Below, one piece after another: positions 1-6,737 of a DNA stretch of 12,248 nt; the stretch's first letter is position 1, and each line of letters begins with the position of its first letter. Under the pieces are notes generated by a model. That model was not told where the DNA came from. It was given only the letters and a program-made list of their open reading frames with translations, and ran no database searches. The position numbers were made by a program, and so were the translations under genes. This DNA is from Chloroflexota bacterium (GTDB taxonomy: Bacteria > Chloroflexota > Dehalococcoidia > Dehalococcoidales > UBA2162): the NCBI GenBank assembly GCA_016193545.1, contig JACPSA010000051.1, positions 1 through 12,248 of the forward strand. Reading direction: 5' to 3'.

Positions 1-327
1 CCTTCACCCAGCACTTTTATCATTGACCCCGGCAATACCACCTTTGCTGAAATGGTCAGGGACATCAGGGAAGGGCTAGTCGTTGACCAGCTTATGGGTG
101 CCACTCAGGGCAATATCCTGGGCGGCGATTTCAGCGGCAATGTCCTTTTAGGTTACAAGATAGAAAATGGTAAAATAGTAGGTAGGGTTAAAGATACCAT
201 GGTTTCCGGGAACATTTACCAGCTTTTTAAAAAGATTGCGGCTATAGGCAAAGAATCTAAGTGGGTGGACGGTTTTCTTAATACCCCACCCGTCTACTTC
301 CCCGGTGTCTCAGTAGCGACGAAATAA
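1..327 (+). CDS. TldD/PmbA-family metallopeptidase, C-terminal end (5' truncated)
   Basis: The reading frame is open from base 1 to a TAA at 325-327, so this is the last 108 codons of a gene that begins outside the window. An internal ATG at 52 is not a credible start because the homology-like sequence continues upstream of it (residues PSPSTFIIDPGNTT precede it). The fragment has the C-terminal signature of the TldD/PmbA (TldE) family: a GDFSGNVLLGY segment, then IENGKIVGRVKDTMVSGN, then a closing hydrophobic strand PGVSVATK. The segment looks nearer to PmbA/TldE than to TldD. In this family TldD/TldE pairs form a protease that degrades unfolded peptides or processes modified peptides; the HExxxH metal site belongs to TldD and would in any case lie upstream. 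It ends 4 nt before the PAC2 gene, which points to co-transcription. The family call is confident; the exact subtype is not. Confidence 0.85.
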   Translation, partial: PSPSTFIIDPGNTTFAEMVRDIREGLVVDQLMGATQGNILGGDFSGNVLLGYKIENGKIVGRVKDTMVSGNIYQLFKKIAAIGKESKWVDGFLNTPPVYFPGVSVATK

Positions 328-331
328 CAAA

Positions 332-1135
332 ATGAGCGATTTAGTTAAGTTCTCGGCACATCCCAAACTCAATTCGCCGAACCTGGTGGCGGCCTGGCCC
401 GGTGTCGGCAACGTATCGATGATACTCGCCGGCTATCTGAAAAATAAGCTTGAGTTCAAGGAACTGGGAGAAATCGAGGCTTCCCACTTCTTCGACCCCA
501 TCGGGGTAGTGGTTAAAGATAACGTGGTTGAGTCGCCACAATTCCCGCAGAGCAAGTTTTACTACCGCAAGAACAAAAAGGGGAAGGACGATACGATATT
601 GTTCATTGGTGATGACCAACCAGCCACCAAGGGTTATGAGTTGGCTAATTGTATCGTCGATACGGCATTAAGCCTCCAGGTCAAGAGAATCTATACCTGC
701 GCGGCGGCTCTCACCCGCATCCATCATACCGAGCAGCCTCAGGTCTGGGGAGTAGCCAGCAACCAGCGATTGACCGATGAGCTAAGAAAGTACGATTTGG
801 CCCGGAGAGGCAACCTTCAGATTGCCGGGTTGAACGGATTACTGCTGGGCGTGGCTAAAGAGAGGGGTGTTCAGGGTATTTGCCTGCTGGGCGAAGTGCC
901 CATGTATGCTACCCGAATACAGAACCCGATGGCAGCACTGGCGATACTCGAAGTCCTTACCAAAATGCTGGATATTGAAATCGATACCCTTGAGTTGTCA
1001 CAGCTCGCTGATGAGACCAAAATAAGAATGAAGCAGTTAGCCGCCGAAGCTATGGGGGATTATATTGATTTCTTTACCGAACCTATCTGGGAACAAAATC
1101 CAGAGGAGGATGAGGAAGACGAAGAAGAGGAGTAA
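332..1135 (+). CDS. PAC2 (proteasome assembly chaperone)-family protein
   Basis: This encodes 267 aa. The N-terminal pattern NLVAAWPGVGNVSMILAGYL is typical of PAC2-family proteins, as are the central ATKGYELANCIVDTAL segment and the later GLNGLLLGVAKERGVQGICLLGE segment with a short-chain turn PMYATRIQNPMAAL. PAC2 proteins in eukaryotes and archaea are proteasome-assembly chaperones or their relatives; bacterial members are mostly of unknown role. The protein ends in a very acidic tail (residues about 254-267 almost all Glu/Asp), which may be a disordered interaction tail. The ATG at 332 is 4 nt after the preceding stop codon and has no strong Shine-Dalgarno sequence, so translation is probably coupled to the upstream TldD/PmbA-type gene. 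The HEAT-repeat gene starts 15 nt downstream. Family assignment is firm; function in this cell is unknown. Confidence 0.85.
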   Translation: MSDLVKFSAHPKLNSPNLVAAWPGVGNVSMILAGYLKNKLEFKELGEIEASHFFDPIGVVVKDNVVESPQFPQSKFYYRKNKKGKDDTILFIGDDQPATKGYELANCIVDTALSLQVKRIYTCAAALTRIHHTEQPQVWGVASNQRLTDELRKYDLARRGNLQIAGLNGLLLGVAKERGVQGICLLGEVPMYATRIQNPMAALAILEVLTKMLDIEIDTLELSQLADETKIRMKQLAAEAMGDYIDFFTEPIWEQNPEEDEEDEEEE

Positions 1136-1150
1136 CTCCGGGAGACCGCT

Positions 1151-2113
1151 ATGCCATCACCTATCGAAAAGACCATCGCTGAACTAGCTAACTATGACCA
1201 GCCGATACTCAATTCAGGGCTGGCTGAGCTATCCAATTTGACCTCAGCCGAGATGGAACACTTCAAGCAGTCATGGCCGTCAATCGAGGTAAAACGGCGG
1301 CGCCAGATTATCTACCGGCTGATTGAACTCGCTGAGGATAACCTGGAACTCAACTTCGACTGTATTCTCAAATATTGCCTAAAAGACGCGGACGATGAGG
1401 TACAGACTAAGGCGATTGAAGGTTTATGGGAAAACGAGGAGCCATCTCTGATTAGCCCTTTAATTAATCTGCTGGAGCAAGGAAGTTCCGAGAAAGTCCG
1501 GGTAGCGGCGGCGATAGGACTGGGCAAATTCGCTCTGCTCGCCGAGCACAAAAAACTACGCGACTGCTACTTATCGCAGATACAGGAAGCCTTGCTGGCC
1601 GTAGTTAACCAGCCAGACAATCCGGTAGAACTCAAACACCGTGCTCTGGAGGCAGTTGCCCCGCTGAGCCTTCCCGAAGTGAAGACAGCCATCATGGAAG
1701 CCTATCGAAGCCAAAATCATGGCCTTAAGATTAGCGCTATCTACGCTATGGGGAAGAATTGTAGTCCTGACTGGCTATCGATACTAATAAAGGAGTTAGC
1801 CAGCGATAACGCTGAAGTGTGTTACGAAGCCGCAGGAGCCTGTGGTGAACTGGGAGAAGAAGCCGCTGTACCCCATCTCATCAACCTCGTCAGCAACCCC
1901 GATATCGATGTCCGGATGGCGGCTATCCAGGCATTGGGCAAGATAGGCGGCACTCAGGCTAAAGAATGCCTGGAACTTTGTCTCGATGACACCAGTGAAG
2001 CCATTCACCAGACAGCCGAGCAAGCCCTGAATGAACTGGAGGCATTGGCAGGAGAGAATATTCCTCGTCTATTTGACCCTGAAGCACCTGATATAAAGTA
2101 TGATTACCGGTAA
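1151..2113 (+). CDS. HEAT-repeat protein
   Basis: This encodes 320 aa. About six or seven helical repeats of roughly 30 residues run from about residue 79 to 300, with the recurrent HEAT/PBS-lyase pattern (for example DADDEVQTKAIEGL at 79-92, SEKVRVAAAIGLGKFA at 113-128, NAEVCYEAAGACGELG at 220-235 and DIDVRMAAIQALGKIG at 251-266). The first 75 residues are helical but not clearly repeats and may be a capping domain. HEAT proteins are scaffolds that bind other proteins; a bilin lyase role is unlikely because there is no phycobiliprotein context. GGGAG at 1140-1144 is a good ribosome binding site 6 nt before the ATG. The gene lies 15 nt after the PAC2 gene and overlaps the acetyltransferase gene by 14 nt, so it may support one of them. 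No signal peptide or membrane segment is visible, so a cytoplasmic location is likely. Confidence 0.85.
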   Translation: MPSPIEKTIAELANYDQPILNSGLAELSNLTSAEMEHFKQSWPSIEVKRRRQIIYRLIELAEDNLELNFDCILKYCLKDADDEVQTKAIEGLWENEEPSLISPLINLLEQGSSEKVRVAAAIGLGKFALLAEHKKLRDCYLSQIQEALLAVVNQPDNPVELKHRALEAVAPLSLPEVKTAIMEAYRSQNHGLKISAIYAMGKNCSPDWLSILIKELASDNAEVCYEAAGACGELGEEAAVPHLINLVSNPDIDVRMAAIQALGKIGGTQAKECLELCLDDTSEAIHQTAEQALNELEALAGENIPRLFDPEAPDIKYDYR

Positions 2114-2627
2114 CAAGGTGATACTCCGTGAAAAAAGATTGGCTGACGCCAAGGACGACTACACTTGGGAAGCCGACCACGAATTGGCTCACCTGGATGC
2201 GGCTCCGCCAGTAACGTCTCCTTTCTCCCAATACCTGTCGGATTATGCTGATGAACTAAACCATTTCCTTAAGACCAGCCGCCAGTTTGCCGTAGATACC
2301 CTGGACGGTAAGCATATCGGCAACTGTTCCTACTATAACATTAATGAAAGCAAAGGCGAAGCTGAACTGGGTATTATGATTGGCGACCGCAACTACTGGG
2401 ACAAGGGCTACGGCACTGATACCGTAACTACTATGGTCGATTATATCTTCCGCCAGACAAAGCTTTCCCGAATCTACTTGAAGACGCTGAAAACAAATGA
2501 CAGAGCACAGAAGTGTTTCCAAAAATGCGGCTTCATCCCATCCGACCACTTGGTTAAGTCCAGATTCAAATTCGTATTTATGGAAATACGCCGTGACCAA
2601 TGGCTGACACAGCAAGCTAAAAGCTAG
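2100..2627 (+). CDS. GNAT-family N-acetyltransferase (RimJ/RimL type)
   Basis: This encodes 175 aa, a normal length for the family. It starts with the usual RimJ/RimL-like strand (KVILREKRLADAKDDYTW, residues 6-23). The acetyl-CoA-binding motif A follows at about 91-108 (GIMIGDRNYWDKGYGTDT), with the pyrophosphate-binding loop WDKGYGT. Motif B follows with N133, R135, A136 and CGF at 143-145. Members transfer an acetyl group from acetyl-CoA to a protein N-terminus or a small amine; the substrate cannot be read from the sequence. The ATG lies inside the 3' end of the HEAT gene (14-nt overlap, different frame) with no separate ribosome binding site of note, so translational coupling is likely. 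It is the last gene of the plus-strand operon. The convergent SDR gene begins 9 bp after the stop codon, leaving no room for a terminator. Confidence 0.85.
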   Translation: MITGNKVILREKRLADAKDDYTWEADHELAHLDAAPPVTSPFSQYLSDYADELNHFLKTSRQFAVDTLDGKHIGNCSYYNINESKGEAELGIMIGDRNYWDKGYGTDTVTTMVDYIFRQTKLSRIYLKTLKTNDRAQKCFQKCGFIPSDHLVKSRFKFVFMEIRRDQWLTQQAKS

Positions 2628-2636
2628 GACCGAATC

Positions 2637-3614
2637 TTACCCGGCAGCCGCACTCTTATATCCCTTCAAGAGCGTTTTGGGCATCTCTTTTACCAGCTCG
2701 TCCACTGTCCACAACCCGGTCTTTTTCTGGATAACTTGCTTCTCTTCCGGCTCTGAATAAATGGCATACTCACTGCCGACAACCTTAAACACCGTTCCGC
2801 TGACCTTCGCCGCCTCATCAGTGGCCAGATAGACGATGAGTGGAGCCAATCCCTCCGGAGGTGCCTGTACGCTCACCCTGCCCACCGGCCTGTCACCAGC
2901 GCTAATCGCTATCCCGGCTTCAGCCATTATCTTGGCCCGAGCTGACAAACTAATCGTGCCCCGCGTTAACGCCAACGGAGAATAGGCATTACAGGTCACG
3001 CCGTATTTATATAGCTCCCTGGCCACCGACCTGGTCAACCCGACCACCCCGGCATTGGCCGCACTGTAATTAGGATGCTCTACAGCACCCAGCCAGGCAC
3101 CTGCAGTACAGTTGATGATTCGCCCCCACTTCTGCCCCTTCATCAATGGAGAGGCATGATGGATACAGTTAAAAGCGCCCTTCAGTTTGGCCCGGATAAC
3201 ATAGTCCCAGGCTTCTTCGGATAGCTCCCAGACGAAACCACGGCTAAATGTACCGGCATTGTTCACCAGAATATCAACCTTGCCGAACTTGTCCACCGCC
3301 GTTTGTATTAACTTACCGGCTATCTTAAAGTCACCGACATCACCAAAGAACCCCACCGCCTCACCGCCCATATCTCTAATCTCTCTGGCGACGGTCTCAG
3401 CATCACCACTGAGCTGACGCGCATGTTCTTTCTCCTCAGCGCTCAGTTTCTTGGCAAACTCCTCGCCGTAAATGCTCAAACCGGTGGAGCCTTTCCGGCG
3501 GTTGTTAGTGACCACCTTAGCCCCTTCTTTAGCCAGACCAAGAGCGATAGCTTTACCAACTCCCTGCCCCGAGCCGGTAACCACCGCCACCTTACCCTTC
3601 AGTCGGCTGCTCAT
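2637..3614 (-). CDS. SDR-family oxidoreductase, copy 2 of a tandem pair (altered tetrad)
   Basis: This encodes 325 aa with a Rossmann fold of the short-chain dehydrogenase family: TGSGQGVG at 13-20 and NNAG at 118-121. The NNRR at 37-40 after strand beta-2 hints at NADP(H). Length exceeds the classical 250 aa because of an insert at about 41-70 and a C-terminal tail of about 45 residues (from YSEP to the end). Overall the pattern recalls the dehydrogenase domain of peroxisomal multifunctional enzyme type 2 (HSD17B4). Tyr183 of the active site is kept, but the usual Lys four residues later is Asn187, the usual Ser is Thr170, and the usual helix-4 Asn is Lys143. The substrate is unknown; a hydroxyacyl or hydroxysteroid-like compound is a guess. 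The start is supported by GGAG at 3623-3626 (minus strand), 8 nt before the ATG. It lies 44 bp downstream of its paralogue and is probably in the same transcript. Confidence 0.88.
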   Translation of the reverse strand: MSSRLKGKVAVVTGSGQGVGKAIALGLAKEGAKVVTNNRRKGSTGLSIYGEEFAKKLSAEEKEHARQLSGDAETVAREIRDMGGEAVGFFGDVGDFKIAGKLIQTAVDKFGKVDILVNNAGTFSRGFVWELSEEAWDYVIRAKLKGAFNCIHHASPLMKGQKWGRIINCTAGAWLGAVEHPNYSAANAGVVGLTRSVARELYKYGVTCNAYSPLALTRGTISLSARAKIMAEAGIAISAGDRPVGRVSVQAPPEGLAPLIVYLATDEAAKVSGTVFKVVGSEYAIYSEPEEKQVIQKKTGLWTVDELVKEMPKTLLKGYKSAAAG

Positions 3615-3658
3615 TTTTCAATCTCCTGCTTCAGATTATGTAAAGTGTTTGACCGGCA

Positions 3659-4651
3659 CTAACCAACACCCTGGAAAGCAGCCGGGCTCTTGTATCCCTT
3701 CAAAAGCGTTTTGGGCATCTCTTTTACCAGTTCGTCCACCGTCCACAACCCCGTCTTTTTCTTGATGACCTGCGTTTCTATCGGCTCAGAGTAAATACCA
3801 TAAAGGCCGTTGCCCGCCGCGTGAAATATCGTCCCGCTGACCTTCGCCGCCTCATCGGTGGCTAAATAGGCAATAAGGGGAGCCATACCCTCAGGCGGAC
3901 CGTGCATTTCTTCCATTTCGGCTACCCTCTCCGCAGGCATAATCGGGGTGCCGGCATCAGCCATCATTCTAATGCGCGCAGTCAGGCTCACATGACCCCG
4001 TGACATCGCCGTCGGCGCATAGGCATTACAGGTCACGCCGTATTTGAATAGCTCCCTGGCCACCGACCTGGTCAGCCCGACCACCCCGGCATTGGCCGCA
4101 CTGTAATTAGGATGTTCCACATTACCCAGCCAGGCAGCCGAAGTACAGTTGATGATTCGTCCCCACTTCTGCGCTTTCATCAGGGAAGAGGCATGATGTA
4201 TGCAGTTAAAAGTGCCCTTCAGCTTGCTCCGAACGACGTAGTCCCAGTCTTCTTCCGATATTGTCCAGACGAAGCCCCGCCTAAAGGTACCGGCATTGTT
4301 GACCAGGATATCTACCTTACTGAACTTGTCCACCGCCGTCTGTATCAACTTACCCGCTGTATTAAAGTCACCGACATCACCAAAAAACCCCCCCGCCTCA
4401 CCACCCATATCTCTAATCTCTTTGGCAACGGTCTCAGCATCACCGCTAAGCTGGCGGGCGTGTTCTTTCTCCTCGGCATTCAGCTTTTTGGCAAAATCCT
4501 CACCGTAAATAGTCAGGCCGGTGGAACCCGGGCGGCGGTTGTTGGTGACTACCTTGGCCCCTTCTTTAGCCAGACCCAGAGCAATACCCCGCCCAATCCC
4601 TTGCCCCGAGCCAGTAACTACCGCCACCTTACCCTTCAGTCGGTTACTCAT
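3659..4651 (-). CDS. SDR-family oxidoreductase, copy 1 of a tandem pair (altered tetrad)
   Basis: This encodes 330 aa and is closely related to the next gene downstream. The first 200 residues align without a gap and differ at about 25 positions by eye. TGSGQGIG at 13-20 and NNAG at 118-121 mark the nucleotide-binding fold. The tetrad positions read Lys143, Thr170, Tyr183 and Asn187 in place of the standard Asn, Ser, Tyr and Lys. The two copies diverge most between residues 208 and 252, the substrate-binding loop region, where this copy has an Ala/Met/Glu-rich segment. Both keep the same C-terminal stretch (KKTGLWTVDELVKEMPKTLL). GGAAGGAG at 4660-4667 is the ribosome binding site, 8 nt before the ATG. 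It is the first gene of a two-gene minus-strand operon with a plausible promoter at 4682-4710. The specific reaction is not known. Confidence 0.88.
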   Translation of the reverse strand: MSNRLKGKVAVVTGSGQGIGRGIALGLAKEGAKVVTNNRRPGSTGLTIYGEDFAKKLNAEEKEHARQLSGDAETVAKEIRDMGGEAGGFFGDVGDFNTAGKLIQTAVDKFSKVDILVNNAGTFRRGFVWTISEEDWDYVVRSKLKGTFNCIHHASSLMKAQKWGRIINCTSAAWLGNVEHPNYSAANAGVVGLTRSVARELFKYGVTCNAYAPTAMSRGHVSLTARIRMMADAGTPIMPAERVAEMEEMHGPPEGMAPLIAYLATDEAAKVSGTIFHAAGNGLYGIYSEPIETQVIKKKTGLWTVDELVKEMPKTLLKGYKSPAAFQGVG

Positions 4652-4681
4652 TTTTCAATCTCCTTCCCATTTTTAACAAAA

Positions 4682-4710
4682 ATACTACTACTTTAGCTAG
4701 TTAATTACAA
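4682..4710 (-). promoter_or_regulatory. Predicted promoter of the SDR pair
   Basis: On the minus strand TTGTAA (4705-4710) and TAGTAT (4682-4687) are separated by exactly 17 nt. Each matches the sigma-70 consensus at 4 of 6 positions. Transcription would start about 25 nt upstream of the ribosome binding site of the first SDR gene. This is a moderate match in an AT-rich stretch, so it is tentative. Confidence 0.4.
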
Positions 4711-4757
4711 TAGAGGGTCTACTTAATCTTGGCTGTTTTTAACCTCACCCCTTTAAT

Positions 4758-4854
4758 CCCCTCTCCTTGAAAGGAGAGGGGAAAGAGATTTTAGAGAGGG
4801 GGCACCGCCCCCTCTCTTACTTCTACTCCCCCCTTCCCTTAAAAGGGAAGGGGG
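4758..4854. repeat. Three-hairpin palindromic element (MITE/REP-like)
   Basis: Three perfect inverted repeats follow one another. Hairpin 1 has 11-bp arms at 4758-4768 and 4771-4781. Hairpin 2 has 11-bp arms at 4793-4803 and 4807-4817 with loop ACC. Hairpin 3 has 12-bp arms at 4829-4840 and 4843-4854 with loop AA. Outer hairpins 1 and 3 have similar C/T-rich left arms, and the flanks on both sides carry related A/T-plus-CCCC sequence in inverted orientation (around 4741-4757 and 4855-4872), so the whole unit is itself roughly palindromic. It lies between the SDR operon and the 3' end of purF. It could be a mobile palindromic repeat, and could also stop or protect transcripts ending here, although no U-tract follows the arms. 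Confidence 0.7.
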
Positions 4855-4976
4855 TCAGGGGGATAGATTAATAACTATCTTAGAGAGGACATCTCCTTCA
4901 CTAAAACACTATCCCCATCAAGAATGAATAAAAAGACAATAGGGGCTACTGGATTAGAAACTGCGAAACCGTAAAA

Positions 4977-6365
4977 TCAGTCGAGCTTGGATTCGAGTGC
5001 CAGTTTATCCATCTCAATCTGTACCGGTATGGGGTAATTACCGGTGAAACAAGCCATACAGAAAATTTCCCTGGGCAAACCCACCGCCTTAATCAAGCCA
5101 TCGATACTCAGATAGCCCAGTGAATCAGCACCGATAAAGTCCTTAATCTCAGGTATACTCTTCTGAGCTGCGATTAGCTCCCACTGGGTAGCCATATCCA
5201 CGCCTAAAAAACAGGGAAAGCGGATGGGCGGGGCACAGACACGCATATGAACCTCTTTAGCCCCCGCTTTTCTCAGCAGCTTTATTACTTGAGGAGTAGT
5301 CGTCCCGCGTACAATACTATCATCAATCAGGACCACCCGTTTACCGCTGAGTACCTCCGGCAACGGATTAAACTTTAGCTTCACCCCGAGGTCTCTGATA
5401 CGTTGGTCAGGCTGAATAAAGGTACGCCCCACATAGCGGTTCTTAATTAGCCCCTCCGCCAGAGGAATACCCGACCGGAGAGAATAGCCGACACCGGCGA
5501 TGGTCGCTGAGTCAGGCACACCCATAACTAAATCGGCATCTACGGGATACTCCTCGGCTAACCTTATTCCCATAGCCCGCCGCGCTTGATAAAGTAACCG
5601 TCCGTTAATGGTACTATCCGGACGGGCAAAGTAGATATACTCGAAGATACATAATGCCCTCTTGCCCACCTCCTCCCGGTAGCTCTCGACACCATTGGCA
5701 CCGATAGCAACTATTTCACCCGGTTCAATCTCCCGGATGAAGTTAGCGCCGATATGGTCGAGGGCACAACTTTCCGAGGCTAAGACCCACCCTCCATTAA
5801 TTGTCCCCAGGCACAGAGGGCGCACACCGAGAGGGTCACGAACGCCAAACAAACGGTCATTCGTCATAATGGCTAAGGAATAAGCTCCCTGCAGCCGGTG
5901 CATCGCGTATCTTATCTTGCCTACCCAGTCTTTCTCGGTAGAGGAAAGAATCAGATTGGCAATAACCTCGGTATCCGTAGAAGTACGGAAGATATAGCCC
6001 TGCCCAGAAAGTTCTTCATGCAGGTGCGCAGCATTAATGATATTACCATTATGGGCAATGGCAACAGCCTCTGACCCCGTACCCACCACGATGGGTTGGA
6101 CATTGATTATCTTGCTGGAACCTGTGGTAGAATAGCGGGTGTGACCGATGGCAATATCGCCGGTGAGATGGCTTAACGCCTCCTCGTTAAACACCTGGGA
6201 GACTAAGCCCATGTTAGCATAGAGTTGAATTTTCTGGCCATCGGCAGTGGCGATACCACTGCTTTCCTGACCGCGGTGCTGCAGAGCAAATAAAGCAAAA
6301 AAGGTAAGCCGGGCTACGTCTTCACCAGGGTCATAGACACCAACTATGCCACAGCACTCGTGCAA
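4977..6365 (-). CDS. purF: Amidophosphoribosyltransferase (glutamine PRPP amidotransferase)
   Basis: This encodes 462 aa, close to the family norm. It catalyses the first committed step of de novo purine synthesis: PRPP plus glutamine gives 5-phosphoribosylamine. The N-terminal nucleophile domain has the sequence HECCGIVGVYD, so Cys5 is the expected catalytic residue after removal of a 4-residue propeptide. Supporting glutaminase motifs are RGQESSG (31-37), GHTRYSTTG (74-82), HNGN (105-108) and STDTE (129-133). The phosphoribosyltransferase domain carries the PRPP loop VVLIDDSIVRGTT at 344-356. Cys239, Cys385, Cys436 and Cys439 match the four ligands of the [4Fe-4S] cluster of the B. subtilis-type enzyme, which suits an anaerobe. 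The start codon is TTG (6363-6365): an in-frame TAG lies three codons upstream and the next Met comes long after the catalytic Cys. It is transcribed alone. Confidence 0.96.
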   Translation of the reverse strand: MHECCGIVGVYDPGEDVARLTFFALFALQHRGQESSGIATADGQKIQLYANMGLVSQVFNEEALSHLTGDIAIGHTRYSTTGSSKIINVQPIVVGTGSEAVAIAHNGNIINAAHLHEELSGQGYIFRTSTDTEVIANLILSSTEKDWVGKIRYAMHRLQGAYSLAIMTNDRLFGVRDPLGVRPLCLGTINGGWVLASESCALDHIGANFIREIEPGEIVAIGANGVESYREEVGKRALCIFEYIYFARPDSTINGRLLYQARRAMGIRLAEEYPVDADLVMGVPDSATIAGVGYSLRSGIPLAEGLIKNRYVGRTFIQPDQRIRDLGVKLKFNPLPEVLSGKRVVLIDDSIVRGTTTPQVIKLLRKAGAKEVHMRVCAPPIRFPCFLGVDMATQWELIAAQKSIPEIKDFIGADSLGYLSIDGLIKAVGLPREIFCMACFTGNYPIPVQIEMDKLALESKLD

Positions 6366-6408
6366 GCCTGCCTACCTCTCTTTACCTTTTACTACCCCAC
6401 CAGTATCA

Positions 6409-6437
6409 ATTATAAACCTTGGCAACTTGCAGGTCAA
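6409..6437 (-). promoter_or_regulatory. Predicted sigma-70-type promoter of purF
   Basis: On the minus strand TTGACC (6432-6437) is followed after exactly 17 nt by TATAAT (6409-6414): five of six and six of six consensus matches. This gives a leader of roughly 35-40 nt before the TTG start of purF. No purine riboswitch or PurR-like palindrome is evident in so short a leader. Confidence 0.7.
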
Positions 6438-6544
6438 TTTGTTAAGATGCGCTTTTTACTAATTTCTTAGTTGGGTTGCCTTTTAGTGAAGGAGATGTTC
6501 TCAGTCTCTGCGGCAGTCATTAACCTACTCCCTTTATACCCTTC

Positions 6545-6630
6545 TGTCATTGCGAGGAGTCCTTCGGCGGAAGGACAACGTGCCTGCACGCCGAAATGCG
6601 TTACGGCACACAGGCGTGGCAATCTCAAAG
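6545..6630. repeat. Palindromic interspersed repeat (CATTGCGAGG type)
   Basis: The element is bounded by CATTGCGAGGAG (6548-6559) and GCGTGGCAATCTC (6614-6626), whose ATTGC and GCAAT ends pair. This end pair resembles a widespread class of short bacterial intergenic repeats. Inside are a perfect 7-bp hairpin (GTCCTTC at 6559-6565, loop GGCG, GAAGGAC at 6570-6576), a local CGTGC-CT-GCACG hairpin (6579-6590), and a longer arm pairing GCCTG (6582-6586) with CAGGC (6611-6615) and GCCG (6590-6593) with CGGC (6604-6607). The whole can fold as a branched structure. It lies between the divergent purF and OCD-family genes, is not coding, and is likely one of many copies in the genome. Confidence 0.65.
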
Positions 6631-6669
6631 ATTCCACCTTATACTATAGCCATCAAAAGCCATCAAAGC

Positions 6670-6699
6670 TTGACGGCAAGAGCCTAAAAACGGTAAATT
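6670..6699 (+). promoter_or_regulatory. Possible promoter of the OCD-family gene
   Basis: TTGACG (6670-6675) and TAAATT (6694-6699) are separated by 18 nt, matching the sigma-70 consensus at five and four of six positions. The position, about 40 nt before the ATG at 6738, is suitable. The -10 box is weak, so this is tentative. Confidence 0.4.
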
Positions 6700-6737
6700 C
6701 AAGATAAACTCCCAACCCCGGAAGGAGCCAAACGATT

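Noticed and set aside
4112..4696. A 194-aa open frame on the plus strand opposite the first SDR gene.
   Set aside because: It is antisense to a clear SDR gene, has no ribosome binding site or domain, and its length follows from the codon use of the real gene. The same applies to other antisense frames at 2256-2615, 3423-3765, 7055-7483 and 10781-11125.
4741..4872. The three hairpins taken as a CRISPR array.
   Set aside because: The arms are palindromic and not repeated in direct orientation with unique spacers, and no cas gene is in the window.
6545..6630. A tRNA or riboswitch in the repeat upstream of the OCD-family gene.
   Set aside because: No anticodon or T-loop pattern (GTTCRA) is present at suitable spacing, and the fold and ends fit an interspersed repeat better than any riboswitch I know.
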